Origin: Clostridiales bacterium
GTDB taxonomy: Bacteria; Bacillota; Clostridia; Oscillospirales; Oscillospiraceae
Assembly: GCA_012728025.1 (NCBI GenBank)
Contig: JAAYFX010000045.1
Location: 1-6,687, forward strand
Reading direction: 5' to 3'
DNA length: 6,687 nucleotides
Shown: piece after piece, positions 1 through 6,299 of the stretch
Layout: the number at the start of each line of letters is the position of its first letter
Numbering within the stretch: the first letter of the stretch is position 1
Position numbers and translations under genes: made by a program
The notes under the pieces: generated by a model
Databases searched by the model: none
Told to the model about the DNA's origin: nothing
What the model saw: only the letters and a program-made list of their open reading frames with translations

Positions 1-761
1 CCAGTAGTTGGGGAGATGACGACTACTATTACAGCGATGGCGGCGGAGGGGACGGATTTGGAATTACGATAGTAGTTGTCGTGATAATAGTTATTTACGT
101 CTTTATTTCGGGCAGGAAAAAGGGCAAGGCAACTGTTGTTGGTGCAGGGGCCGAGCCTACAACAAACCTTATGCCGCTGGCATCCTTATTGGAAATTGAC
201 TCCGGTTTTTCCGAGGCTGCCATGAAAGAAAAGATTTCAAACCTTTATGTCCAAATGCAAAACGCATGGCAGGATAAAAAGTTTGAAAGTATGCGTCCCC
301 ATATGACAGATTCTTTATATAATCAGTTTGCAAGGCAGCTTGACGAGCTGGTTCGTGCGGGGAACACAAACTATGTGGAGCGCATAGCGGTTCTAAGTGT
401 CAACTTTACCGGCTGGAGACAAGACGAGGTAAACGACAGCATAGTGGCTCTTGTTAAGACTCGTATAGTAGACTACACTTTAAACGACAGAAGCGGCAAG
501 CTTGTAAGCGGCTCTAAAACTGCAGAGAAGTTCCTTACCTATGAATGGACACTTATCCGCAGCAAGGGTATGACTACGCCCCAGCCTTCAAGCGAGGGAA
601 GTCAAGACACCGTATCCATTCGCTGCCCCTCATGCAGTGCGCCTCTGGAAGTCAACCAGAGTGCCAAATGCCCCTATTGCGACAGTGTTATAACAGCCAG
701 AGATTACGACTGGGCCATATCAGCCATAAAGGGCATATCCCAGACCACTTCAGGCAGATAA
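1..761 (+). CDS. Tim44-like domain membrane protein with C-terminal zinc ribbon (5' end missing)
   Basis: The reading frame is open from the left edge (first full codon at base 3) to the TAA at 759-761, so about 252 residues of a longer protein are visible. A GTG at base 81 could be read as a start, but the in-frame sequence before it is clearly coding: a Trp/Asp/Tyr/Gly-rich stretch (YYYSDGGGGDGFG) runs straight into a transmembrane helix (bases 63-107, ITIVVVVIIVIYVFI). A short basic stretch (RKKGKAK-like) follows, then a soluble region of about 130 residues (roughly bases 190-580) with the look of a Tim44-like fold, including a helix with NLYVQMQNAWQDKKFESMRP. The C-terminus has a zinc ribbon with two CPxC knuckles (CPSC from base 624, CPYC from base 669). 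Bacterial Tim44-like zinc-ribbon proteins are common in Clostridia, but their function is not established. A signal peptide upstream is expected but outside the window. It is convergent with the hydrogenase operon and probably unrelated to it. Confidence 0.85.
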   Translation, partial: SSWGDDDYYYSDGGGGDGFGITIVVVVIIVIYVFISGRKKGKATVVGAGAEPTTNLMPLASLLEIDSGFSEAAMKEKISNLYVQMQNAWQDKKFESMRPHMTDSLYNQFARQLDELVRAGNTNYVERIAVLSVNFTGWRQDEVNDSIVALVKTRIVDYTLNDRSGKLVSGSKTAEKFLTYEWTLIRSKGMTTPQPSSEGSQDTVSIRCPSCSAPLEVNQSAKCPYCDSVITARDYDWAISAIKGISQTTSGR

Positions 762-776
762 ATAAAACTAGCATTA

Positions 777-814
777 AAAAAGCGTCCCCGTCAATACAGG
801 CGGGGGCGCTTTTT
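777..814. terminator. Bidirectional rho-independent terminator
   Basis: The arms AAAAAGCGTCCCCG (777-790) and CGGGGGCGCTTTTT (801-814) pair along 14 positions, with one T·G wobble and a 10-base loop. The GC-rich core is flanked by A-tracts on the left and T-tracts on the right, so the RNA from either strand ends in a U-run. It lies 15 bases after the stop of the plus-strand gene and 86 bases beyond the stop of the last minus-strand hydrogenase gene. That is the expected place for a terminator shared by convergent transcripts. Confidence 0.9.
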
Positions 815-900
815 GCATATTCTCATATTAAAACTTCATGACCTAACTGACAGGGGAGAACAACAAAACCAAGGCCACTTCCCAAAAGGTAAGCTGTGTT

Positions 901-2325
901 TTACATAAGAATGCTTATGGCATCCTTAATGGTTTTCTCAAGAGCTTCCTGCCCGTATTTATCCACTTGGTCCTTATCTTTTTCACCATGGGTCAGGCAG
1001 CCGGCGCCGGAGATACAGCCTCCTGTGCAGGCCATGCCCTCTATAAAGTTGCCGTTAAGTTTTTTTGCCCGCAGCCGCAAAAGCGCCATACGACAATCCT
1101 CCAGCCCGTCGCAGGCCACAGGCTTATACTCGAAATCCTCAATGCCGTTTTCCTTTAGTCCCTGCCGAACGGCATCGGAAAGACCGCCGCTTCTTGCAAA
1201 AATCCGACCGAAGTATGAGGCATTATCCAAAACATCTTCCTCACATTGGGTTATGTCAATATCCCGACCATCGAAAAGAGCTTGCAGCTCCTCAAAGGTT
1301 AAAACGCTGTCTATATATGGCCTTACTTCATCACGACGCATTTCTGCCTTTTTCGCAGTGCAGGGGCCAATGAAAACCACCTTTGCCTTTTCGTCTCGTG
1401 ACTTGATATATTTTCCCAAAGCGGCCATAGGGGAGAGGTTGTGGGAGATGTGCTCTGTAAGGTCGGAAAATTCCTGCTCTATGTATTTCACAAAGGCAGG
1501 GCAGCAAGAGCTGGTTAAAAGGCCCTTTTCATAAAGCTCACGACTTTCGGCATCGGCAACCATATCCGCTCCTAAAGCTGCTTCCACAACAGAATAAAAG
1601 CCAAGCTTTTTTATGCCGGTAACCACCTGTCCCAGCTTTGCATAGGTAAACTGACTGGAGATGGAAGGGGCAACAATGGCATAAACCTTGTATTCTGTGT
1701 TACCACAGCTTTTTTTCAAAATGTCTATGGACTCCAAAATAAATGATTTGTCCATAATTGCACCGAAGGGGCACTGATAAACGCAGGCACCGCACTGGAC
1801 ACATTTTCCGCTTATGATTTCCGCTGTTTTATCCTCGGACATACTTATGGCCTTGACCTTGCAGGCGTTTTCACAGGGGCGCTTGTTTCTGTGGATGGCG
1901 GTGTAGGGGCAGACCTTGGCACAGCGCCCGCACTCAATACATTTATCCTTGTCTATATGTGCCTTTTGCTCATGAGTGAAAACAATTGCGCCCTTGGGGC
2001 AGGCCTCCTCACAGCGGTGGGCTATGCAGCCACGGCAGGATTCCGTAACCTCAAAGCCGCCCACAGGGCATTCGTCACAGGCTATGTCTATGACCTCAAT
2101 GATGTTTGGGTTTTTCTTGTCTCCGCCCATGGCAAGCTTGGTTCTTTCTGTAAGGATTGCCCTTTCTTTATATACGCAACAGCGCATTGTGGGAACCTTA
2201 CCGGGGATAATGGTTTTCGGTATATCTGTTATTCCCTCTAAAAGTCTATCTTCATAGGCTAAACGGGTTACCTCGCTTAAAACCCTAAACTTTAAGTATT
2301 GTACTTTGGTATCAAATCTTTTCAT
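901..2325 (-). CDS. [FeFe]-hydrogenase, group B-like, with multi-cluster ferredoxin N-terminus (474 aa)
   Basis: Probable catalytic [FeFe]-hydrogenase of the operon (2 H+ + 2 e- <-> H2), cytoplasmic, with no signal peptide. The N-terminal 190 residues hold 16 suitably placed cysteines (C83, C86; C97, C100, C105, C109; C129, C132, C135, C139; C151, C155; C175, C178, C181, C185), enough for about four [4Fe-4S] clusters. The H-cluster domain (about 215-445) has all three signatures: SSCCPAF at 272-278, GPCTAKKAE at 320-328 and GMACTGGCISG at 430-440. The expected H-cluster ligands are C275, C322, C433 and C437; the proton-relay cysteine (C274) and the Met of MAC (M431) are kept. The usual Met of MPC is Gly320, and the usual Trp after SCCPx is Phe278. 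Length and cluster layout match the family called [FeFe]-hydrogenase group B1/B3 rather than the longer group A enzymes; this subgroup call is from memory. The ATG at 2325 has a GGAGGG site 6 bases upstream. It is the last gene of the operon, 58 bases after the phosphatase gene. No NADH-binding partner subunit is nearby, so ferredoxin or the small [2Fe-2S] protein is the likelier electron donor. Confidence 0.9.
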   Translation of the reverse strand: MKRFDTKVQYLKFRVLSEVTRLAYEDRLLEGITDIPKTIIPGKVPTMRCCVYKERAILTERTKLAMGGDKKNPNIIEVIDIACDECPVGGFEVTESCRGCIAHRCEEACPKGAIVFTHEQKAHIDKDKCIECGRCAKVCPYTAIHRNKRPCENACKVKAISMSEDKTAEIISGKCVQCGACVYQCPFGAIMDKSFILESIDILKKSCGNTEYKVYAIVAPSISSQFTYAKLGQVVTGIKKLGFYSVVEAALGADMVADAESRELYEKGLLTSSCCPAFVKYIEQEFSDLTEHISHNLSPMAALGKYIKSRDEKAKVVFIGPCTAKKAEMRRDEVRPYIDSVLTFEELQALFDGRDIDITQCEEDVLDNASYFGRIFARSGGLSDAVRQGLKENGIEDFEYKPVACDGLEDCRMALLRLRAKKLNGNFIEGMACTGGCISGAGCLTHGEKDKDQVDKYGQEALEKTIKDAISILM

Positions 2326-2383
2326 GCTTTTCCCTCCGAATTTCGGGCGGCTTTAGCCTCGGCCGTATGGCGGCGGAAGCTTT

Positions 2384-3556
2384 TTAAAAATAGCTGACCT
2401 TGATTTTTTTACCCATCTTTTTAAGACACTCGGAAAGTTGGTCTACAAGCCTCATTTTAATATTAAAGCTGATGGGGAGATTTGGATTTTGGTGGGCGGG
2501 GTTTATAGCCGTGCCCACAAAAAAGTTTATATCTGTGGCTTCCTCAAAAAGAAGCCTAGCAAGCCTTGAGGCTCCGTCTTTTTTACTGCTCCACTGTTTG
2601 TAGGAGTCGTTTTCATTAAGGTAGTCTTGGGCATAATCCAAAACCCTGTTTATGGTGATGACACCTTCTGTTGTAAGGTCAACCCCCTCTATTTCTGCTG
2701 TGGGAGGGATGTCTTTATCATAGTAATCAAGAGACGGGAGCAGCTGTTTTCCGAGAAACTCTGCCGCTATGCCGGAGGTTGTCCCGCCACAGACCACGTG
2801 CTTTCCCTCTTTTGAAAAGAAAAGGGACATCATTTTGTTGCAGTCCGCCGGATTTGAGGGAGGGCCTATAACAAGATTTAAAGGCTCACGCTTTCTTATT
2901 TTAAGGGCGCAGACTGTGGTGTCGTCTCCCGGTTTCCCGCCATAAAGGCTGTAACATTCATCTAAAAGCAGGGTGGTTAAGGTTTTTGCCGTAAAGCCCA
3001 CATGGGAATAGGTTTCCAAAAAGTCGATTATATTCTCACGTTTCCAGCCAAGGTTTAAGGTTACGCCTATGCCTGCATGGGGAGCGCCGTCACTTAATGC
3101 CACAAAAATATCGCCCTCTTGTATACGTATTCTGGACTTTAAAATATGCTTTCCCGCAAGGTCCAGAGCTTCGGTTTCGTAAGGCAGATTTTTGCCTTCC
3201 CGTAGCATGATGACTTGCGGGTTGTCGTATTGAATTATCTCTGCCTCTCTGCCGTTTACGATATGTATTATGGTAAAAGTGGAATAGGCCACACCACGAA
3301 CCGAGCAGACAGGCAAAGTTTGTGCTATGGTTTCCACACAGTCCTCAATGCTCATGCCGGCGGCCATCATTGTGGATATAATCTTGGAGGTTAGGGTGGA
3401 AAGTATGCAAGCTTTCACGCCGCTTCCCATGCCGTCGGCCAAAACCACTACCATAGAGTCGTCACCATGCTCGATTACCTCAACATGGTCGCCGCACAGC
3501 TCCTCTCCAAATTTATTTAAGCTGTTGTATCCTATATCCGCACAAAGATCATTCAT
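2384..3556 (-). CDS. SpoIIE-type PP2C serine phosphatase linked to sensory hydrogenase
   Basis: Predicted metal-dependent Ser/Thr phosphatase of the SpoIIE/PP2C family and the probable output of the preceding PAS hydrogenase. Numbered from the ATG at 3556 (390 residues), the phosphatase domain covers about 1-222. It has the metal-binding acidic motifs expected of the family: GDH (D23), LADGMGSG (D41), SDGAPHAG (D156) and GDDTT (D211, D212). The C-terminal ~160 residues form a separate region I cannot assign to a named domain. It contains VVCGGTTSGIAA (from about 254) and FFVGTAINPAHQNP (from about 345) and ends in a basic, amphipathic tail. The ATG at 3556 overlaps the upstream stop by 8 bases (ATGAATGA), and an AAGGAG lies 10 bases before it. 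A TTG at 3562 would sit only 4 bases from that site, so I prefer the ATG. There is no signal peptide or membrane segment. No STAS-type anti-anti-sigma substrate or kinase is encoded nearby, so its target is unknown. Confidence 0.88.
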   Translation of the reverse strand: MNDLCADIGYNSLNKFGEELCGDHVEVIEHGDDSMVVVLADGMGSGVKACILSTLTSKIISTMMAAGMSIEDCVETIAQTLPVCSVRGVAYSTFTIIHIVNGREAEIIQYDNPQVIMLREGKNLPYETEALDLAGKHILKSRIRIQEGDIFVALSDGAPHAGIGVTLNLGWKRENIIDFLETYSHVGFTAKTLTTLLLDECYSLYGGKPGDDTTVCALKIRKREPLNLVIGPPSNPADCNKMMSLFFSKEGKHVVCGGTTSGIAAEFLGKQLLPSLDYYDKDIPPTAEIEGVDLTTEGVITINRVLDYAQDYLNENDSYKQWSSKKDGASRLARLLFEEATDINFFVGTAINPAHQNPNLPISFNIKMRLVDQLSECLKKMGKKIKVSYF

Positions 3557-5225
3557 CTTCAAGGGACTCCTTCAGTTTTGTTAAAGCAACCTTGGTTTCG
3601 GCGGTGGTTTCCCCAAGGAGGGAGGCAATATCCTGAACAACACGCATTTGCTTTTTTATGACTTTATCGGCAATGTCAATGGTTTTCAGGCTGATTTCCT
3701 CTTTTTTCTGCCGCTCGGTTTCCTCTTCGGTAACATCACGAAGGATGCAAAGAAGCATCCTGTATTCGCTGTCAAGGTCAATTGATTGCTCCACGTACTT
3801 TCTGTATTCGGCAAGATATACTCTTTTATTACGAAGGGGTCTTCCCGTCCTTAAAACTTCTGTAAAGCTTAAAGGGTCGAGTATGCAGGCGACGTTAGCA
3901 CCGATTATGTCAGAGGCCTGCTTGATGTTAAGAAGGTTTAAAGCAGAGGTATTTATCTGCTGAACATCCAGCTTGTCGCCTAGGGCGATGATGCCATTAG
4001 GGCTGTTTTTAAGGATGTTGTTAGAGAAGGTTTCCGCCTTGTCCCGCAGGAAGGGAGTGCACATACTAAGGTCTGCCTTGCCCTGAAAAACGGCAATGGC
4101 CTTTTCACGGCAGGAATTATAACCGCAGCTACCGCAATTCAGTTCGTCTGAGGGCAGGCGCTTGCCCATTTTGCGAAGTATCTCATCTAATTGCAGCTCG
4201 TTTGGATATGTTTGACTCTCCACAAGGGAGCCAAAGTCTCTGGATATTTCCTTTTCAGATGGCATATCCACCGGAAAGTCTTCCGTTTTTGTGTATCTTT
4301 CCACAGAAATATAGTCCTTAAGGGGTGCCCGCCTTGTCCCTGCCGCCACAGGGCCGCCTATACAGCTTCCGGCACAGGCAGACATTTCGATAAAACATTT
4401 TGAAGGGCTTGAAGCGGTAAGGTCCCGCAGGGCGGAAATGCAGTTTTCCAACCCGTCAACGGAGATATATGAATAATCCTCCGAGTTGCAAAACATGGAT
4501 TTGAGTATGCCGCCGGCTGTGGGGAAAATGCGGGCACGACCGAAGTCCTGCTCCTCTTTTGCGGGCACAGGTTCAACGCCCTCGGCACGAAGCCAGCTAG
4601 ATAGCTCTTCAAAGGTCAAAACACAGTCCACATCCTCGGAAAAATCGTCACCCTCAACCTTTTTTGATATGCAGGGGCCGATAAAAACAGTTTTTGCTCC
4701 TATATACCTGTGTTTAATGTCAAGGCAATGGGCAACCATTGGCGAAATAACAGGAGCAAGATAGGGAAGAACATCAGGAAAGTGCTTTTGTATCATAAGG
4801 TTCACAGTGGGACAGCAGGACGAGATTATTACCTCGCTTTCACCCTTTTCCACCAGTGCATCATACTGGTTTTTAACAATTGTCGCACCGAGGGCAGTTT
4901 CCTCCACAGCAAAAAACCCAAGCTTTTTTAGGGCGTTTTCCATACCCTTAATACCCACATTCGGAAAGCTTGCCACAAAGGACGGAGCTAAGCTAACCAC
5001 AACTTTTTCGCCATCAGATATAAGGGCCTTTGCCTTTTTGCTGTCATCACGGATTACCTTTGCGTTTTGAGGACAGACAAGAAAGCACTGACCGCAAAGT
5101 ATACACTCGTTAGAAATTATGTGTGCCTGATTTTCAGAAAAACTTATGGACTTTACAGGGCAGTGACGTATGCACTTGTAGCAGTTTTTGCAGTTTGCCT
5201 CTTTAAGGCGAATGTATTCAGTCAT
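3549..5225 (-). CDS. PAS-containing sensory-type [FeFe]-hydrogenase (HydS-like, 558 aa)
   Basis: Predicted cytoplasmic H2 or redox sensor built on a hydrogenase. Domains in order: a two-cluster ferredoxin domain (C12, C15, C18, C22 and C41, C44, C47, C51); an H-cluster domain (about 72-300) with SSCCPTV at 135-141, GPCISKKVE at 183-191 and EMSACAGSCIGG at 280-291; a C-x2-C-x4-C-x16-C iron-sulfur domain of the PF04060 type (C364, C367, C372, C389); a PAS domain (about 398-500, ending in LLCILRDVTEEE); and a charged helical tail (about 500-558). The four H-cluster ligands are kept (C138, C185, C284, C288). The active-site surroundings differ from catalytic enzymes: the Met of MPC is Gly183, the Met before AC is Ser282, and a Gly between the last two ligands is Ser287. 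Similar pocket changes are reported for sensory (group C) hydrogenases such as Thermotoga maritima HydS. It has no kinase domain, so signalling probably goes through the overlapping phosphatase gene. The ATG at 5225 has GGAGGG 7 bases upstream. A low-activity enzymatic role cannot be excluded. Confidence 0.9.
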   Translation of the reverse strand: MTEYIRLKEANCKNCYKCIRHCPVKSISFSENQAHIISNECILCGQCFLVCPQNAKVIRDDSKKAKALISDGEKVVVSLAPSFVASFPNVGIKGMENALKKLGFFAVEETALGATIVKNQYDALVEKGESEVIISSCCPTVNLMIQKHFPDVLPYLAPVISPMVAHCLDIKHRYIGAKTVFIGPCISKKVEGDDFSEDVDCVLTFEELSSWLRAEGVEPVPAKEEQDFGRARIFPTAGGILKSMFCNSEDYSYISVDGLENCISALRDLTASSPSKCFIEMSACAGSCIGGPVAAGTRRAPLKDYISVERYTKTEDFPVDMPSEKEISRDFGSLVESQTYPNELQLDEILRKMGKRLPSDELNCGSCGYNSCREKAIAVFQGKADLSMCTPFLRDKAETFSNNILKNSPNGIIALGDKLDVQQINTSALNLLNIKQASDIIGANVACILDPLSFTEVLRTGRPLRNKRVYLAEYRKYVEQSIDLDSEYRMLLCILRDVTEEETERQKKEEISLKTIDIADKVIKKQMRVVQDIASLLGETTAETKVALTKLKESLEDE

Positions 5226-5275
5226 TTCCGAACCCTCCGTTCAGGCTGATTGGTACAATTATATATAGTATAGAG

Positions 5276-5515
5276 CTAAAGCCTTGTGAGGGCTTCTTTC
5301 TCAAAAAAACTTTTTGTGTCCTCGGGGGCAAGGGAAAAAAGGGTGTCGTCTATTTTAATGCTGACGCCCGTCTGACACTGGCCGAGACAAAAGGTTCCCA
5401 CAAGCTCGATTTTATCCTCCAGAGCATTTTCTTTTATAAGCCCCTGAAGCTGCTCGACTATAAGCCTTGAGCCTTTAAGGTGGCAAGAGCTGCCTATGCA
5501 AACCGTTATTTTCAT
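5276..5515 (-). CDS. Stand-alone NuoE-like thioredoxin-fold [2Fe-2S] ferredoxin (79 aa)
   Basis: A small electron-transfer protein matching the C-terminal [2Fe-2S] domain of the NuoE/24-kDa subunit family and of hydrogenase gamma subunits. The four cluster cysteines are in the family spacing: C6-x4-C11 in VCIGSSCHLKG, and C43-x3-C47 in FCLGQCQTG. The protein is only 79 residues and lacks the N-terminal helical bundle of full NuoE (about 160 residues), so it is a minimal one-domain form rather than a truncated gene; it has its own ATG at 5515 and AAGGAG 7 bases upstream. It begins 19 bases after the rex stop and ends 50 bases before the PAS hydrogenase, inside the operon. Inference: it could carry electrons between NAD(P)H- or ferredoxin-dependent partners and one of the two hydrogenases, or deliver a redox signal to the sensor. 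Small proteins like this accompany HydS-type genes in other anaerobes. Confidence 0.85.
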   Translation of the reverse strand: MKITVCIGSSCHLKGSRLIVEQLQGLIKENALEDKIELVGTFCLGQCQTGVSIKIDDTLFSLAPEDTKSFFEKEALTRL

Positions 5516-5534
5516 TTTCGTTCTCCTTTTATCA

Positions 5535-6197
5535 TTATCTCTCGTTAACTGCGGCAGGATTTAAAAACTGGCTTTCCGACTTCGCAAGGCTTTTGGAAAG
5601 TACGGCAAGGGAGGCCGCAATGTTTTCATTTTTCAAAATGACCTCTTCGGGAACATGAAGATGAGTGGGAGCAAAATTCCAAATGGCCTTGACCCCGCTT
5701 CCCACAAGAACATCACATACAGCTTGAGCCTCGCTTGCCGGAACGGTTATGATGCCCAGCTCGATTTTCATGCGCTGGCAAAGGTTTTGCAGCTTTGAAA
5801 AAGGAAGTATCTTTTTGCCGCTTTCGTCCCCGCCGCATTTTTCTGGGGAGCTGTCGAAGGCGGCAACTATATTAAGACCATAGGCACGAAAGCCCTCATA
5901 AGACAAAAGAGCCTTGCCCAGCCTGCCCGCCCCCACCAAAACAGCGTCATTTACATTGTCATAACCCAAAAAGTTTTCAATGTCACGGGTAAGCTCAACT
6001 GCCGGATAGCCGGTTTTTGGCCTGCCGGAATCGGAAACACAGGCAAGGTCCTTACGCACCTGAATTTCTCCAAAACCCAAAGCTTCTCCCAAAGCCCGAG
6101 CTGAAATACTTTTCTCACCCTTTGGGGGGAGGGTCTTTAAATATTGCAGATAAAGTGGAAGTCTTTGCAAGGTCTGCACAGAAATCTCTTTCGCCAT
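5535..6197 (-). CDS. rex: Redox-sensing transcriptional repressor Rex
   Basis: Rex-family repressor (220 residues, the usual length) that binds DNA when NADH is scarce and releases it when the NADH/NAD+ ratio rises. An N-terminal winged-helix domain (1-80) includes TLQRLPLYLQYL (9-20) and the recognition-helix segment QVRKDL (46-51). A Rossmann domain follows with VLVGAGRLGKALLSY (86-100, GxGxxG at 89-94), AAFDSSP with the ribose-binding acid D115, ITVPASEAQAV (150-160), and the family hallmark NFAPTHLHVP (174-183). The segment after QVRKDL reads ACVSDSGRPKTGY instead of the SYFGxFGxxGxGY of Bacillus-type Rex. The start is the ATG at 6197, with GGAGG 7 bases upstream; an in-frame extension to 6365 translates the promoter and operator and is not coding. 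It is the first gene of the hydrogenase operon and has a Rex operator in its own promoter, which implies autoregulation. The gene ends with three in-frame stops in a row (TAATGATAA). Confidence 0.93.
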   Translation of the reverse strand: MAKEISVQTLQRLPLYLQYLKTLPPKGEKSISARALGEALGFGEIQVRKDLACVSDSGRPKTGYPAVELTRDIENFLGYDNVNDAVLVGAGRLGKALLSYEGFRAYGLNIVAAFDSSPEKCGGDESGKKILPFSKLQNLCQRMKIELGIITVPASEAQAVCDVLVGSGVKAIWNFAPTHLHVPEEVILKNENIAASLAVLSKSLAKSESQFLNPAAVNER

Positions 6198-6238
6198 AAA
6201 ACAGCCTCCAAAAATTCTTAGGACATATATCGGAAATA

Positions 6239-6288
6239 AATAGATAGTGGTATATCGATACTCCATTATCGATATACCACTATCTATT
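6239..6288. repeat. Perfect 22-bp inverted repeat over the -10 region of the rex operon promoter
   Basis: The left arm (6239-6260) and right arm (6267-6288) are exact reverse complements over 22 bases, separated by a 6-base spacer (ctccat). The inner ends are two copies of the self-complementary octamer TATCGATA (6253-6260 and 6267-6274). The right arm contains the predicted -10 box (6271-6276), and the predicted start site lies in or next to the spacer. RNA from this promoter would therefore contain only one arm and could not fold it. This points to a DNA-level operator for a dimeric or tetrameric regulator other than Rex. Read-through RNA from the gene upstream would form a strong hairpin here, but no proper U-run follows it. 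Confidence 0.85.
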
Positions 6289-6299
6289 AGGTTTGTCAA
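6271..6299 (-). promoter_or_regulatory. Predicted sigma-A promoter of the rex-hydrogenase operon
   Basis: On the minus strand a perfect -35 hexamer TTGACA (6299-6294) is followed after 17 bases by TATATC (6276-6271). The TATATC is preceded by TGG, which gives an extended -10 (TGn). Transcription would start near 6264, leaving a leader of about 67 bases before the rex ATG at 6197. The -35 box lies inside the Rex operator and the -10 box inside the 22-bp inverted repeat. The -10 match is only 4 of 6, which would suit a regulated promoter helped by the extended motif. This is prediction from sequence only. Confidence 0.7.

Noticed and set aside
545..841. 98-residue plus-strand frame overlapping the zinc-ribbon gene
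   Set aside because: It is another frame of the Tim44-like gene and runs through the terminator hairpin.
815..900. Small RNA or extra gene between the terminator and the last hydrogenase gene
   Set aside because: The 86 bases show no start with a ribosome binding site, no promoter pair and no stable fold. It is best read as the operon's 3' untranslated region.
896..1534. Plus-strand open frames of up to 212 codons opposite the hydrogenase gene
   Set aside because: They are antisense to a gene with unmistakable hydrogenase motifs, and their translations look like no protein family and are typical frame shadows.
901..2325. Electron-bifurcating HydABC-type complex
   Set aside because: There is no NuoF-like flavoprotein subunit, and the 79-residue [2Fe-2S] protein is not a full HydC. 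The evidence does not support a trimeric NADH-dependent enzyme in this window.
2326..2383. Hairpin or terminator between the phosphatase and the last hydrogenase gene
   Set aside because: Only short stems (such as GGC-TAAA-GCC and an 11-base palindrome at 2336-2346 near the ribosome binding site) can be drawn, and there is no following U-run.
5226..5290. Internal promoter before the PAS hydrogenase (a TATAAT occurs in the AT-rich 50-base gap)
   Set aside because: No acceptable -35 hexamer lies 16-18 bases upstream, and the AT-rich tract alone gives many TATA-like words.
6239..6288. Palindrome as a transcription terminator, riboswitch or mobile-element end
   Set aside because: The stem is AT-rich and lacks a U-run on either side, there is no transposase or target duplication nearby, and the -10 box inside one arm argues for an operator. 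Read-through RNA from upstream could still fold it.
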